Below, one piece after another: positions 19,859 to 31,180 of a DNA stretch of 64,000 bases. Position numbers and translations under genes: made by a program. Under the pieces are notes generated by a model. It saw only the letters and a program-made list of their open reading frames with translations. It had not been told where the DNA came from and made no database searches. Each line of letters starts with the position of its first letter. The stretch's first letter is position 1. The DNA is from Nostoc carneum NIES-2107 (GTDB lineage: Bacteria > Cyanobacteriota > Cyanobacteriia > Cyanobacteriales > Nostocaceae), in the NCBI GenBank assembly GCA_002368155.1, contig AP018180.1, positions 1,116,001 through 1,180,000 on the forward strand, written 5' to 3'.

Positions 19859-20239
19859 AGTACTTCTTGCTTTTATCCTAAATAATGATATTTACGCATA
19901 AGTAGATGATAGTTTGTACTACTATAGCTACTATTCCAGCGATTGTTTTATAGAAATCTCATATAAATTCTCATATAAATTTTTATGATGATGCGTTATG
20001 AAAACGCATCCTACAATTTTTCATATCTTGAAAATGATATGAGATTTGTATGAGTTTTATGTGTTAACACGTGCTGAAATTCATTTTAAGATTTAGATGT
20101 CCGCCAAAATGCCCCTCTCTGGAATTTGGGCAAAGTAGCATAACTTAGCTCCTATTTTGCCTCTAATGTCAAGTATTTTCTAATTGCTCGTTGAGAGGCA
20201 ATCAAAGTTGATAATTTTTCCATATTCAAGGATAAATAT
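19859..20239. other. divergent intergenic region with repeat hairpin
   Basis: AT-rich spacer between the lysozyme-like gene and the carotenoid oxygenase. It carries CTCATATAAA repeats (19958-19980) and a GATGCGTT/AACGCATC hairpin (19990-20010). Confidence 0.5.
19990..20010. repeat. GATGCGTT...AACGCATC hairpin
   Basis: 8-bp perfect arms around a 5-base loop. The same dispersed hairpin family occurs at 22314-22338. Confidence 0.7.
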
Positions 20240-22285
20240 ATGGTTCAGGCATCTCCCAAAGTCCCCCTATCGATTATGGATGCGAAGCGGAATGAACTCG
20301 CCGATCTGACAATGCAGATTGCTGAAGGAAAACTACCTAACGATCTACAGGGTCATGTTTTTCTGGTTGCACCAGTCGGCACTGTCGATTCAAACGGACT
20401 TCCCGACAAAAACGGAAATACTTTTTTGAATGGCGACGGTATGATTTATCGATTTGACTTCAATCAACCTGGTGAGGTGAGATGGAAGCAAAGGCTCGCC
20501 AAAACACCAGACTATAAAGCAGATGAGCACACTCAGAATATACGCAACCCCTTGGTGCGAGATTTGTTGCGATTCCACAACCACGGATTGATCAGATTTT
20601 CTTGGTTACTTGGTTCGCGCAATGAGTTAAATACAGGCTTCTTGGCAATGAAATTTCCTGGGGAATCAAACGAGCGTCTGCTAGTTACTTATGACGCAGG
20701 TCGTCCCTACGAAGTTGATACACAAACTCTGGAGTTAGTAACTCCAGTTGGAAAATTAAATGAATGGGAAGGAGCAATTGACTTTCCTATTTATCGCTAT
20801 AAGGCAATTTTAAGCACTGCCCATCCTGTGTTTGATACCTACAAACACGAGATGTTTACAGTCAATTACGCCAGAACCCTAAGTCAATATTTAAAAGATA
20901 TTATTCGTAAGTTAAATGCGGAAAAAGCAAAAGAACAAGGGCAAGAAAAACATCAACGGCTATCAGTAATTTGTGAATTACTGGAACAAGTATTGAATCG
21001 TAACTTATGGAATAATGATTTTGTCCATCTGATGCGTTGGGATGGTACAGGTGAATTGAAAAAATGGCAGCTGATTCACCCCAATGGTTCGCCAGTCACA
21101 ATTAGGCAGAGTATGCATCAGATTGGGTTAACTGAAGATTATATCGTGCTGATGGATACAGCCTTTACGACTGGAATTGAGCAAATTTTGACTAATATTC
21201 CAGATATTCCCCTAATAGACGAAAGAAAATTACTCCGGATTGAGCCGTCACCGGACTCCACCATATATATTATTCGCCGCGACGATTTGCAAGAGGGCAA
21301 AGAAAAGGTTGTGGCGCAAAAGATAGTGATCCCGCTCGAAGCATCTCACTTTTTGCTGGACTATGAAAATCCTGGTAACAAAATTACACTTCATACTGCC
21401 CATATCTGCGCTTGGGATGTTGCTGAATGGTTGCGTAAAAGCGATCGCTCTCCTTATGATACATCTCAACCTGTTTCGCCTCTTTTGAGTGGCACCCAAC
21501 AGAGTCCGCTGGATATCAGCCGTATGGGACGTTATGTCATAGATGTTAATAACTTGAAAGTTGAAGAAAACAAATTCAATCCTGATCATGTTATTAGCGA
21601 TCGCGATTGTACTTGGGGAACGGGTTTATTCACTTATCTTGATAGACTACCATCATCAGGTATGACTCCCAAAAAACTAGATAATATTTATTGGGTGTCT
21701 TTTGGACTTTGGGAAGAACTGACAACTGAATCGATGCGCGAGCAATACGAGGACTATCCTTATAGAGAAGTGCCTCTGGATGAAGTGCTGCAACTTGCTA
21801 AAGAAGGCAAACCTTCCTGTTTATTCCGATTAAACACAGCATCAAATGAATCAATGCGGATAGAAGATTGCTACAAATTTCCTCGAGGTCATATAGCACT
21901 TTCACCCCAGTTTATCCCTCGCAGTGTCGGTGAAGAAAGTTCAACTAACGGTTATATCATGTGTACCGTTTTTACTCCAGAACGCGATGAAATTTGGATT
22001 TTTGATGCTAAAAATCTAAATCTAAATGACAAACAACCCTTATGTAAGCTGTATCATCCGCAACTCAACTTTGGGCTATCATTGCACACAACATGGTTGC
22101 AGAATCTCGGCCCTGCACAGGATAAGTATAGGGTTTCGGTTGCGGAAGATTATCCACGCTCGATATTAGAGGAGTTGCTTGACCGCATAGACAGCTTGTC
22201 CTCTCTTGACGATGCTCCTTTACCAAGGGGTGGTCAAGATCTCAAGACAGAGCTTAAGCAGGAAATTCAAAATCTATTTGAGTAA
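20240..22285 (+). CDS. carotenoid oxygenase family protein
   Basis: 681 residues, Fe(II)-dependent carotenoid/retinoid or stilbene-type cleavage dioxygenase. Candidate metal ligands in family order are His195 (STAHPVFD), His293 (SMHQIGLTEDY), His385 or His388 (LHTAHICAWD) and the His in GLSLHTTWL near the C-terminus. The N-terminal LPNDLQGHVFLVAPVG and NGDGMIYRFDF are the usual blade-1 motifs. It is well over the ~490 residues of typical cyanobacterial apocarotenoid oxygenases, with extra sequence around 210-260 and 320-370. The substrate could be a carotenoid, apocarotenoid or lignostilbene; sequence alone does not decide. AAGGA seven bases before the ATG supports the start. The next gene follows 74 bp later on the same strand. 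Confidence 0.85.
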   Translation: MVQASPKVPLSIMDAKRNELADLTMQIAEGKLPNDLQGHVFLVAPVGTVDSNGLPDKNGNTFLNGDGMIYRFDFNQPGEVRWKQRLAKTPDYKADEHTQNIRNPLVRDLLRFHNHGLIRFSWLLGSRNELNTGFLAMKFPGESNERLLVTYDAGRPYEVDTQTLELVTPVGKLNEWEGAIDFPIYRYKAILSTAHPVFDTYKHEMFTVNYARTLSQYLKDIIRKLNAEKAKEQGQEKHQRLSVICELLEQVLNRNLWNNDFVHLMRWDGTGELKKWQLIHPNGSPVTIRQSMHQIGLTEDYIVLMDTAFTTGIEQILTNIPDIPLIDERKLLRIEPSPDSTIYIIRRDDLQEGKEKVVAQKIVIPLEASHFLLDYENPGNKITLHTAHICAWDVAEWLRKSDRSPYDTSQPVSPLLSGTQQSPLDISRMGRYVIDVNNLKVEENKFNPDHVISDRDCTWGTGLFTYLDRLPSSGMTPKKLDNIYWVSFGLWEELTTESMREQYEDYPYREVPLDEVLQLAKEGKPSCLFRLNTASNESMRIEDCYKFPRGHIALSPQFIPRSVGEESSTNGYIMCTVFTPERDEIWIFDAKNLNLNDKQPLCKLYHPQLNFGLSLHTTWLQNLGPAQDKYRVSVAEDYPRSILEELLDRIDSLSSLDDAPLPRGGQDLKTELKQEIQNLFE

Positions 22286-22313
22286 TAGATTGATCAATAG
22301 TTTAAGAATACAG

Positions 22314-22338
22314 TAGGATGCGTTATCAACGCATCCTA
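22314..22338. terminator. hairpin of the TAGGATGCGTT family
   Basis: Perfect 11-bp arms (TAGGATGCGTT / AACGCATCCTA) with a 3-base loop, 29 bp after the carotenoid oxygenase stop. It may act as a transcript end or attenuator before the kinase-like gene. An upstream ATG at 22318 lies inside it. Confidence 0.5.
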
Positions 22339-22359
22339 TTGCTGCTGAGGAAAGTTATT

Positions 22360-25300
22360 ATGTTCGTGCTACCAGGATACGACGTAAGAGAAACTATTTA
22401 CGAAAAATTAAAAACAACTATTTATCGAGGCATAGACGAGCGATCGCAACAGTCAGTTTTAATTAAAATTATTAAAACAGAATACCCTAACATTGAAGAA
22501 ATTACTGGTTGGAAACAAGAGTATAAAATTACCCATAATTTAAATTGCCCAGGAGTTTTGAAAGCTGATAAACTAGAAAAATTCCAAAATAACTTAGCAC
22601 TGATTTTAGAAGATATTGGCGGTCAACTTCTATCTCAGCTACTCCCAACAAATCAACTGTCGCTGACTGAGTTTCTTACTATTGCAATTTCTCTGGCTCA
22701 AACCTTAGTTAAACTGCATAGCTGTGCAATTATTCATAAAGATATAAAGCCTGATAATATTATTATCAATTTGGAAACAAATCAGGTAAAGCTTACTGGG
22801 TTTAATAGTGCTATTAACTTACCAAAAGAGCAACAAATAGTTAATAGCCCTAATTTAATAGAAGGCACGCTAACTTATATCTCACCGGAACAAACCGGGA
22901 GAATGAATCGTTCGCTTGACTACCGTACTGACTTTTACAGTTTAGGCATTACCTTTTATGAAATGCTGACTGGAGTTGTGCCATTTCCTAGCTCCGATCC
23001 AATGGAGTTGGTTTATTGCCATATAGCAAAGCAACCAGTACCACCTTCAGAAATCAGAAAAATTCCCGCAGCAATTTCACAGATTGTGATGAAACTTTTA
23101 GCCAAAAATGCTGACGACAGATACCAAAATGCTGCTGGACTAAAGTTTGATTTAGAAAACTGCTTACTTCAACTCCAAACTACGGGAAGCATTGAAAACT
23201 TTCCTCTAGGGAGACGCGATCGCGGCAGTCAACTTTTCATCCCGCAACAACTTTACGGACGCGAACAAGAAGTACAGCTGCTCTTGGATACTTTTGCTAG
23301 AGTTGCTCAGGGAGCAACTGAAATTGTGCTGGTTTCTGGTTACTCAGGTATTGGCAAAACTTCCATTGTGAATGAGGTTAATAAACCGATTGTAGAAGCA
23401 CGGGGATATTTTATTGCTGGTAAATTTGACCAGTTTAAGCGCAATATTCCCTACGATGCTTTAATTCAGGCTTTTCGCGAATTAATTCGTCAGGTGCTAA
23501 CAGAAAGCGAAGCACAAATTGCTGCTTGGAAACAGCAGCTTTTAGATGCTTTAGCGTCCAACGGACAGATTATTATTGACGTGATTCCAGAAGTAGAACT
23601 AATTATTGGAAAGCAACCAGAGGTAGCACAACTGGGGTTAACTGAGTCGCAAAATAGATTCAATCGAGTATTTCAGCAGTTTATTAATGCATTCTGCCAG
23701 CCAGAACATCCGCTTGTAATTTTCCTCGATGATTTACAGTGGGCAGATGCAGCATCTCTAAAATTAATTCAACTCTTGACTGCTGATGATAACAGTCAAT
23801 ATTTGTTTGTGATTGGAGCATATCGAGATAACGAAGTGGATCTGACTCACCCACTAGTTCAGACGATTGAGAAAATTAAGACAGATGGGACTGCGATCGC
23901 TAATCTCACTATTGCACCTTTAGCTTATATTCATGTAACTCAATTAATCGAAGATATCTTAGGAGAAAATGTCCAACCGGAGCAGTTGCAGCATTTATCG
24001 GAGTTAGTGTTTAATAAAACCCAAGGCAATCCCTTTTTTATTACCCAGTTCATCCAAACACTATATACAGAAAAATTACTAATTTATCGAGTAGATTCTG
24101 ATTCCTGGTATTGGGACATAGAGCAAATCCAAGCTATTGGTATCCTTGATTGCAATATTGTTGAACTGATCGCTAGAAATATTCGCCAACTACCATCAGA
24201 AACTCAGAAAGTTTTAAAACTTGCTGCTTGCATTGGTAACTATTTTAATTTAAAAGTCCTGGCAATTGTCACGGAAGAATCAGAATTATCTACAGCTAGA
24301 AAACTTTGGCCAGCTCTGCAAGCTGGTTTAATTTTACCTCAATCCCATACATATAAAATTCCTCTAGTTTTCTCTGAGATAGACGCAATAGAATTGCCAT
24401 TATATGATGTGCGAGTAGACTACAAGTTTTTGCATGACCGAGTGCAACAAGCTGCTTATTCTCTGATTCCCGCAGGCGAAAACCAATCAACTCATTATAA
24501 AATTGGTAAATTATTACTAAATAATATGTCTATTCAAGAGCAAAATGATAATATTTTTGCTCTTGTCAATCAGTTAAATTTTGGTGTCGCGCTACTCACT
24601 AATCAAGCCCAAAAAGATGAATTGGCTAACTTAAATTTTATTGCTGGACGGAAAGCGAAGGCAGCTATAGCATATGAAGCTGCGGTGAATTACTTAAATA
24701 TAGGTTTAAATCTTTTAGGAACAGATAGCTGGAAATCTCAATATAATTTAACTTCAGACCTCTATTTAGAAACCTCAGAAGCGCAATATCTTAACTCTAA
24801 TTTAGAACAAGCAGCAACATTATGTAATATTGCCTTTCAACATATCAAAACAGTAATAGAAAAAGTCAAAATCTACAAAATTAAAATTAAGCTGGCGCTT
24901 GCTCAAAATCAGATCGAACTAGCAATAGAGATAGGCTTGCAAGTGCTGGAAATGCTGGGAGTCGCTTTAGTGCGATCGCTACCACAAGAACTCGATATTG
25001 AGGAGATAGCTCAATTATCAAGCATGACTGCTCCCGATAAACTGGCAGCGATGGAAATTTTAATGCTCATACACGCACCTGCTTGTTTTGGAGAAAGCAC
25101 GTTAGCGCTACCTATCATATATACAATGGTCGAACTATCCAGGCAATATGGAAATTCGCCACCATCTATTTATGCCTATGTTGTTTATGGCAATATTAGG
25201 ATTTGGCTAGTACCAAATATAGATTTTGCGTATCAACTAGGTCAATTATCTCAGCTATTATTAGAGCGGTTGAATGCTAGAGAGTTTCAAGCTAAATCAT

Positions 25301-28300
25301 TACTACCAATTTCTATTAATATTACTCATTGGAAGAGACACACCAGAGAAACTATAGAACCGTTGCTGCGGTCAATTCAAGACGCGTTAGAAGTTGGCGA
25401 TATAGAATTTGCTTGCCATGCTGCTCATTTTTACTGCGGTCATTTATTCTTCAACGGCAATAACTTAGAATACGTGCAGGATAAGCAGAAACAATATATT
25501 AAGTTTATCCAAAAATTTAGGCAAGAACATCAGCTTTACTTGACAAGAATTGATGGGCAGTTAGTAGATAATTTAAGAGAGTGTTCTCCAGATAAATTAG
25601 TTTTAACTGGTGAGTATCTGAACGAGGAAGAAACCATAGCATATTTGCAACAACATAATAATTTAATCTCCTTGTTCAGCATCTACTTTGCCAAATCTAT
25701 GGTTTGTTACTTATTTAAAAATTATGAAAAATCTCTAGAATCGGCCCAAAAAGGAGCCAGCTACTCTGGATATGTTCAAAGTGAAATTATTTTTGTGCAA
25801 CATAATTTTTACTATTCTCTGGCACTGTTAGCTCACCATTTTCCTACAGGAGTACAGGTAGATTTAGGTAGCCAAAACGAGCAACACCAGTATTTAAGCC
25901 AAGTCTTAGAAAATCAAGAAAAAATGCAATATTGGGCGCAACATTGCCCCATGAATTATCAGCACAAGTACGAGTTGGTGGAGGCTGAAAAAGCCCGTGT
26001 CTTGGGGCAAACTCTGGTAGCGATGGAGTATTACGATCGCGCAATTCAAGGAGCTAGACAACAGGGCTATATTCAAGAAGAAGCCTTAGCTTATGAATTA
26101 GCAGCAGAATTCTATTTGTCTTTAGGTAGAAAAGAGATTGCTCAAAGCTACATGGGGAAAGCTCATTATTGCTATTTGCGTTGGGGAGCAACTGCGAAGG
26201 TAAAAGATTTAGAGTCAAGATATCCACAATTCGTTTTGCAGACATTTGCGTCAGAAACGAGCAATACTGGCGCTTTAGACTTGGCAACTACAATCAAAGC
26301 TTCACAAACACTGGCTAGTGAAATTGTTACCGACAAACTCCTCAATAAGCTCATGAAAATTGTGATGGAGAATGCTGGTGCTCAAGCCAGTTGTTTGATG
26401 TTAGAAAGAAATGGTCAATTGGTAGTAGAAGCCAGGGGTTTTATAGAAAAAGATGAATTTATTGTCTGTCGCTCGTCGTCAGTCAATATTGGTGATTGTC
26501 TCCCCTTATCTCTAATTAATTATGTCAAAAGAACAAAAGAATATGTAGTTTTAAATGATGCAACCCATGAGGGACGATTTATTAACGATCCTTATATTAC
26601 AAGACATAAACCCAAATCTATCTTGTGCATCCCGATTATCCATCAAGGTCAGCTAATCGGTCTGCTGTATTTGAAAAATAATCTCACTACCAATGCTTTT
26701 ACCTCCGAACGATTAGAGGTATTAAAAATACTCTCCTCTCAAGCAGCAATCTCGCTAAAAAACGCTCAACTTTATGCAGAGATGACTGCCTTAAATCTCA
26801 ACTTGAAGCAAGAAATTGACAAACGCCAACAGGCAGAAGAGGCATTGCGTGAAAGTGAAAGAAGACTAGCTCAATTTCTGGAAGCTGTCCCTGTGGGTAT
26901 ATTCGTTGTTGATGCTCATGGCAAACCCTACTATGCTAATCAAACCGCACAACAGATACTTGGCAAAGGTATCCTCACCGAAGCTACAACTGCTGAATTA
27001 AGCGAGATATATCAAGTCTACGTAAGTGGAACTGAGCAGTTATATCCTACCGAACAGCAACCTATTGTCCAAGCATTGAGTGGCGATTGCATCACCATTG
27101 ATAATATGGAGATTCGCCAAACAGATAAAATTTTCCCTCTAGAGGTATCTGCTACTCCTATTTTTGATGAAAAGAGTCAAATTACCTATGCCATAGCTGC
27201 CTTTACCGACATTAGCCAACGCAAACGAGCGGAAGCCGAGCGGATTCAGTTTACTCAAGAACTTGCCTTCAAAAATGTTGCCTTGGAACAAGCGACAAAA
27301 GCATTAGCTGAGTCCAACTCTTCTTTAGAACAAAAAGTTGAGGAGCGCACTCAAGAACTGTTACAAACATTAGAAATTCTCAAAGCTACCCAAGCCAAAC
27401 TTGTATTTGAAAACGCTCTATTGCAAAGTGCCGCACAACCCTCAAACTACGATTATCAAGTTGGGGGTAGTTTGCCTATGGATGCGCTGACTTATGTAGT
27501 ACGCTCTGCCGATCGCCAGCTCTACAAGGCATTGAAACGTGGAGAGTTTTGTTACATTCTCAATGCACGGCAGATGGGTAAATCAAGCCTGATGGTACGC
27601 ATGATGCACCATTTTCAGCAAGAGGGGTTTCGCTGTGCTGCGATCGATATGACTCGCCTTGGTAGTGAAAATATCACTCCTGCTCAATGGTACAAAGGAT
27701 TAGCGGTGGAGTTATGGCAGAGTTTTGACCTGCAACGATTGGTTAATCTCAAAGCTTGGTGGAATGAGCAAAAAGATTTGTCACCTATCCAATGCTTGAG
27801 TCAATTTATAGAAAATATCTTACTAGAGCAGGTTGAGAGTGAACAAATTTTTATATTTGTGGATGAAATTGATAGCATCTTGGGTTTAAATTTCCCCGTT
27901 AATGACTTTTTTACCCTGATTCGCTTCTGCTACAATCAGCGCAGTATTAATCCCAAGTATCGGCGTTTAACTTTTGCTTTATTTGGGGTAGCCACACCTT
28001 CAGATTTAATTAGTGACTACAAGAGAACACCATTTAACATTGGCCAAGCAATTCAACTAGAGGGATTTAAAGAACATGAAGCTCAACCGCTACTGCAAGG
28101 ATTAATAGAAAAAGTGAGCAATCCTCAAGTAGTGCTGAAAGAAATATTAGCTTGGACAAATGGTCAGCCTTTTCTCACCCAAAAGCTTTGTCGCCTCATT
28201 CGTAATTCTTCGTTTTCCATTCCCACAAAAGGTGAAGCCGCATGGATAGAGAACCTGGTACAAACTCAGGTAATAGAAAATTGGGAATCCCAGGACGAGC

Positions 28301-28542
28301 CAGAGCATTTAAGAACGATTCGCGATCGCATTCTCAACAGCGAACTACAACCCGCTCGGTTATTAGAGATCTACAGACAAATTTTGCAACAAGGAGAAAT
28401 TCCCGCCGTTGATACTCCACAAGCAAGGGAATTGCTTTTGTCAGGGTTGGTGGTTAAACAACAGGGTGCTCTCAAAGTTCATAACCGAATTTATAAATTG
28501 ATTTTTGATAGCAGTTGGATGGAACAGCACATTCCTCTTTGA
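22360..28542 (+). CDS. pseudokinase-AAA-TPR-GAF-PAS-AAA multidomain sensor
   Basis: 2060 residues from the ATG at 22360 (GAGG upstream at 22347-22350); the earlier ATG at 22318 falls in a hairpin. Order: Ser/Thr-kinase-like domain (about 1-265), AAA ATPase (Walker A GYSGIGKT, 327-334), a long helical TPR-like region (700-1290), GAF (about 1300-1465), coiled coil, PAS (about 1495-1610), coiled coil, and a second ATPase of the AAA_35 type (about 1690-2050) with P-loop NARQMGKSS (1735-1743). The kinase catalytic loop HKDIKPDN (126-133) is kept, but the DFG motif reads GFN (147-149), so the Mg-binding Asp is lost and it is probably inactive. Cyanobacterial relatives with kinase-AAA-GAF usually end in a histidine kinase; here an AAA_35 module takes that place. 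Confidence 0.85.
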   Translation: MFVLPGYDVRETIYEKLKTTIYRGIDERSQQSVLIKIIKTEYPNIEEITGWKQEYKITHNLNCPGVLKADKLEKFQNNLALILEDIGGQLLSQLLPTNQLSLTEFLTIAISLAQTLVKLHSCAIIHKDIKPDNIIINLETNQVKLTGFNSAINLPKEQQIVNSPNLIEGTLTYISPEQTGRMNRSLDYRTDFYSLGITFYEMLTGVVPFPSSDPMELVYCHIAKQPVPPSEIRKIPAAISQIVMKLLAKNADDRYQNAAGLKFDLENCLLQLQTTGSIENFPLGRRDRGSQLFIPQQLYGREQEVQLLLDTFARVAQGATEIVLVSGYSGIGKTSIVNEVNKPIVEARGYFIAGKFDQFKRNIPYDALIQAFRELIRQVLTESEAQIAAWKQQLLDALASNGQIIIDVIPEVELIIGKQPEVAQLGLTESQNRFNRVFQQFINAFCQPEHPLVIFLDDLQWADAASLKLIQLLTADDNSQYLFVIGAYRDNEVDLTHPLVQTIEKIKTDGTAIANLTIAPLAYIHVTQLIEDILGENVQPEQLQHLSELVFNKTQGNPFFITQFIQTLYTEKLLIYRVDSDSWYWDIEQIQAIGILDCNIVELIARNIRQLPSETQKVLKLAACIGNYFNLKVLAIVTEESELSTARKLWPALQAGLILPQSHTYKIPLVFSEIDAIELPLYDVRVDYKFLHDRVQQAAYSLIPAGENQSTHYKIGKLLLNNMSIQEQNDNIFALVNQLNFGVALLTNQAQKDELANLNFIAGRKAKAAIAYEAAVNYLNIGLNLLGTDSWKSQYNLTSDLYLETSEAQYLNSNLEQAATLCNIAFQHIKTVIEKVKIYKIKIKLALAQNQIELAIEIGLQVLEMLGVALVRSLPQELDIEEIAQLSSMTAPDKLAAMEILMLIHAPACFGESTLALPIIYTMVELSRQYGNSPPSIYAYVVYGNIRIWLVPNIDFAYQLGQLSQLLLERLNAREFQAKSLLPISINITHWKRHTRETIEPLLRSIQDALEVGDIEFACHAAHFYCGHLFFNGNNLEYVQDKQKQYIKFIQKFRQEHQLYLTRIDGQLVDNLRECSPDKLVLTGEYLNEEETIAYLQQHNNLISLFSIYFAKSMVCYLFKNYEKSLESAQKGASYSGYVQSEIIFVQHNFYYSLALLAHHFPTGVQVDLGSQNEQHQYLSQVLENQEKMQYWAQHCPMNYQHKYELVEAEKARVLGQTLVAMEYYDRAIQGARQQGYIQEEALAYELAAEFYLSLGRKEIAQSYMGKAHYCYLRWGATAKVKDLESRYPQFVLQTFASETSNTGALDLATTIKASQTLASEIVTDKLLNKLMKIVMENAGAQASCLMLERNGQLVVEARGFIEKDEFIVCRSSSVNIGDCLPLSLINYVKRTKEYVVLNDATHEGRFINDPYITRHKPKSILCIPIIHQGQLIGLLYLKNNLTTNAFTSERLEVLKILSSQAAISLKNAQLYAEMTALNLNLKQEIDKRQQAEEALRESERRLAQFLEAVPVGIFVVDAHGKPYYANQTAQQILGKGILTEATTAELSEIYQVYVSGTEQLYPTEQQPIVQALSGDCITIDNMEIRQTDKIFPLEVSATPIFDEKSQITYAIAAFTDISQRKRAEAERIQFTQELAFKNVALEQATKALAESNSSLEQKVEERTQELLQTLEILKATQAKLVFENALLQSAAQPSNYDYQVGGSLPMDALTYVVRSADRQLYKALKRGEFCYILNARQMGKSSLMVRMMHHFQQEGFRCAAIDMTRLGSENITPAQWYKGLAVELWQSFDLQRLVNLKAWWNEQKDLSPIQCLSQFIENILLEQVESEQIFIFVDEIDSILGLNFPVNDFFTLIRFCYNQRSINPKYRRLTFALFGVATPSDLISDYKRTPFNIGQAIQLEGFKEHEAQPLLQGLIEKVSNPQVVLKEILAWTNGQPFLTQKLCRLIRNSSFSIPTKGEAAWIENLVQTQVIENWESQDEPEHLRTIRDRILNSELQPARLLEIYRQILQQGEIPAVDTPQARELLLSGLVVKQQGALKVHNRIYKLIFDSSWMEQHIPL

Positions 28543-28858
28543 AGTTAAACATTGCCCCGCCCCAGTAGCCATTAACGCGTAAAAGTTTTAGGCGGTCGCA
28601 CCCGCACCAAATGCTTGCGTGCCAAGGCTTTCAACTTTAATAAACGACTAATTTCTTAACTTTTTCTTACTCAAAAATTTGGTGCTGCGTATTTATCCAG
28701 TAATTCACACTCAGCCCTTAGAAATTGTGCTAAATGCTGGTGGTGTGTACCTCCATAGACTGATTTTCGATCCAGTTCAAAAAGTCAAACTACTGTCCTA
28801 AAATGGTTTCAGTGTCAGGTTTTGGGTTTGGTAAAAATGGATAAAGTCGAGCTTAGGC
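28543..28858. other. intergenic, possible decayed IS flank
   Basis: Short spacer between the pseudokinase gene and the transposase remnant. The part adjoining 28859 may be a decayed 5' portion of that transposase, but I could not read a convincing protein from it. Confidence 0.35.
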
Positions 28859-29039
28859 TTGATAACAGAAGATTCAAATACTTCTATAGAATTAATTCAT
28901 TCTTCTAGGGCAACAATTGGACAAGAAAAATATAAACGTATTGAATTATTAGAATGGAACAATGAAGAATTAGATTGTGGTAAAATAATTAAAATTAAAG
29001 GCTTCCCAGCTAAGACAAAAGTGAAACTATTCCGGGTTA

Positions 29040-30896
29040 CCCGGATTTCTCACAAAGCTTAAAGAAATAGGGGTCAAAAACTGCCAAAATGCATATTGGA
29101 CAACAATTCCAGCAGTTTGAAGTATGACCCCAAATAAAAACGATTGTATACCGGAACAGTTTATATTTGAACAAGTAAATTCATGTCCAGTTGTAGTTAA
29201 TTTCCAGGGTGAGCCTGTAACATCTGATGCCGGATTAACATTAATTGCGGAACTAGATAGAAAAAGAGGAATAACATCACGGCTGGCAGCATGTTTTAAA
29301 GATTACCGAGAGCCAAATAAAATTCTGCATCGAGTTAATAGCTTAATTGCACAAAGAATATACGGCTTAATCATGGGCTATGAAGATATAAATGACCATG
29401 AAACTCTACGTCACGATGCGATATTTGCGCTCTGTGTGGGAAAAGTAATTAATTCCTCACCTGAATCAATTAGATTGGCCGGAAAAAGTACCTTAAATCG
29501 GATCGAGCATTGCCCAGAAGATGTATCTTCAAGGGTAGATAGTAGATATCACCGGATTGAACATGATGCATCAGCTATAGAAACACTCTTAGTTGAACTA
29601 TTTTTAGAATCCTATCGAAAACCACCACGACAAATAATTTTAGATTTAGATGTTACCGATGACCCGGTACATGGTCATCAAGAAGAAACATTCTTTAATC
29701 CTTATTATAGAGGATATTGTTATGCGCCACTTTATATTTTTTGTGGTAAAAATTTACTGGCAGCAAAACTTCGCGCATCTAATGTAGACCCAGCATCAGG
29801 GGGACTAGAAGAATTACAACGAGTCATAAAAATAATCCGCTCACGCTGGCAGAATGTAAAAATTATTATTCGGGGAGATAGCGCTTATTCCAGAGAAGAT
29901 ATTATGGCATGGTGTGAATCTCAAACTGAAATTGATTATGTGTTTGGACTCGCACCAAATAATCGACTACTCCAGGCAACTAAGACAATACAGTATCGTG
30001 CATCCCAAGAATATTCAAGGAAAATTAAACCTGTAGTAGAGTTTTTTGAAACCTTGTTTTCTCCATCAGCAGATGTAATGAAAGACGCAGCAGCATTTGT
30101 TGATAACTCAGTGTGGTATTGTTCTCTAGACTATCAAACGTTAGATAGTTGGAGTCGTAATCGTCGTGTTGTCGCCAAAGTTGAGTATAGCCACCAAGAA
30201 GTTGATACTCGCTTTGTAGTGACTTCACTGCCTATTAATAAAATCCCTCCAGGACGACTTTATACTCAAAAATATTGCCCAAGAGGCAACATGGAGAATT
30301 GCTTAAAAGAGCAAAAATTAGGGCTAAAAAGTGACAGGACTAGTACTCATACATTTGGAGGAAATCAATTACGTTTGTGGTTGGCATCTATCGCTTATGT
30401 TTTGATGAATCTTCTGCGAGAGCAATGTTTAGTAAATACGGAATTCAAAAATGCAACTGTTGAGACTATCCGCACCAAACTCTTGAAGCTAGGAGCAGTT
30501 ATTACTATTACTAAACGACGAGTTTTAATCGCGATTAGTAGTGCTTGTCCTTATAAAGAGAGTTTTGCAACGGTTTACAAGTGTTTATCTCAAATACCAA
30601 ATCAATTGTTAATAATGACCTAATTTAATCCACAAGTAATAGCTGAATCTGATTTTTAATAACTAATTTTTTGGGTTATTTTCCTTGATTTAACCCATCA
30701 ATTGTCATGTGAATTTTGATTATTAAAAGTTTTTTGTATCAGTATTGAGCAATTGTTATGTATTTTATATATCTTTAAATGCTTCGGCTTTTACTTTGAG
30801 TTCCCTAAGCTCTGGAGTATTTTAATAATGTATTAATTAAATTATCCTAAATTTGGCTAACCTAAGCGTTTTTTTCTGACTTGTGAGAAATCCGGG
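29040..30896 (+). mobile_element. IS1380-family insertion sequence, complete
   Basis: 1857 bp. Both ends carry the inverted repeat CCCGGATTTCTCACAA (left at 29040, right at 30896 on the other strand). Flanks show a 4-bp duplication GTTA (29036-29039 and 30897-30900). It encodes one transposase (29124-30623). Intact ends, target duplication and open frame indicate a recent insertion. Confidence 0.93.
29124..30623 (+). CDS. IS1380-family transposase
   Basis: 499 residues, full length for the family. Begins with the typical VVVNFQGEPVTSDAGLTLIAELDRK. The catalytic DDE residues are visible in ILDLDVTDDPVHG (Asp174/176), IIIRGDSAYSR (Asp252) and MENCLKEQKLG (Glu). It catalyses cut-and-paste or replicative movement of its element using the CCCGGATTTCTCACAA ends. 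No frameshift or stop is present, so it is probably functional. About 270 bp of non-coding sequence separates its stop from the right end. Confidence 0.95.
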   Translation: MTPNKNDCIPEQFIFEQVNSCPVVVNFQGEPVTSDAGLTLIAELDRKRGITSRLAACFKDYREPNKILHRVNSLIAQRIYGLIMGYEDINDHETLRHDAIFALCVGKVINSSPESIRLAGKSTLNRIEHCPEDVSSRVDSRYHRIEHDASAIETLLVELFLESYRKPPRQIILDLDVTDDPVHGHQEETFFNPYYRGYCYAPLYIFCGKNLLAAKLRASNVDPASGGLEELQRVIKIIRSRWQNVKIIIRGDSAYSREDIMAWCESQTEIDYVFGLAPNNRLLQATKTIQYRASQEYSRKIKPVVEFFETLFSPSADVMKDAAAFVDNSVWYCSLDYQTLDSWSRNRRVVAKVEYSHQEVDTRFVVTSLPINKIPPGRLYTQKYCPRGNMENCLKEQKLGLKSDRTSTHTFGGNQLRLWLASIAYVLMNLLREQCLVNTEFKNATVETIRTKLLKLGAVITITKRRVLIAISSACPYKESFATVYKCLSQIPNQLLIMT

Positions 30897-31063
30897 GTTA
30901 CTGTTTCTACCAACAGAACGGATGATATCGCTACTAACGATTTATCTCAAAGTTCCACGGATGTTGTACAAGAGGTGTGTAAAATCGGAGCGAAAATCGA
31001 GGAGTTTCACAGAGAAATTAAACAATTAACTGGCATTGAATCTTGTCAATGCCGTAAAGCTAG

Positions 31064-31180
31064 TAGTCTGCCAACCCAAAAATGTTAGGTGGAGGTTGGG
31101 TAAAGGTTAAAGGGAAAAGGGTAAGGGACAAAAACCTTTCACCTTTACCCTTTACCCCGCCAAGTTGCCTTGGCGTACTA
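31064..31180. mobile_element. 117-bp MITE with CTAG target duplication
   Basis: Ends are TAGTCTGCCAA and, inverted, TAGTACGCCAA. Direct repeats CTAG lie at 31060-31063 and 31181-31184. The interior is purine-rich then pyrimidine-rich (GGTAAAGGTTAAAGGGAAAA.. and ..CCTTTACCC) and can fold into one long hairpin. It interrupts the transposase pseudogene; deletion restores the frame. Confidence 0.85.

Noticed and set aside
22318-22359. Earlier ATG for the pseudokinase gene
   Set aside because: It lies inside a perfect dispersed hairpin; the ATG at 22360 has GAGG upstream and starts where kinase similarity begins.
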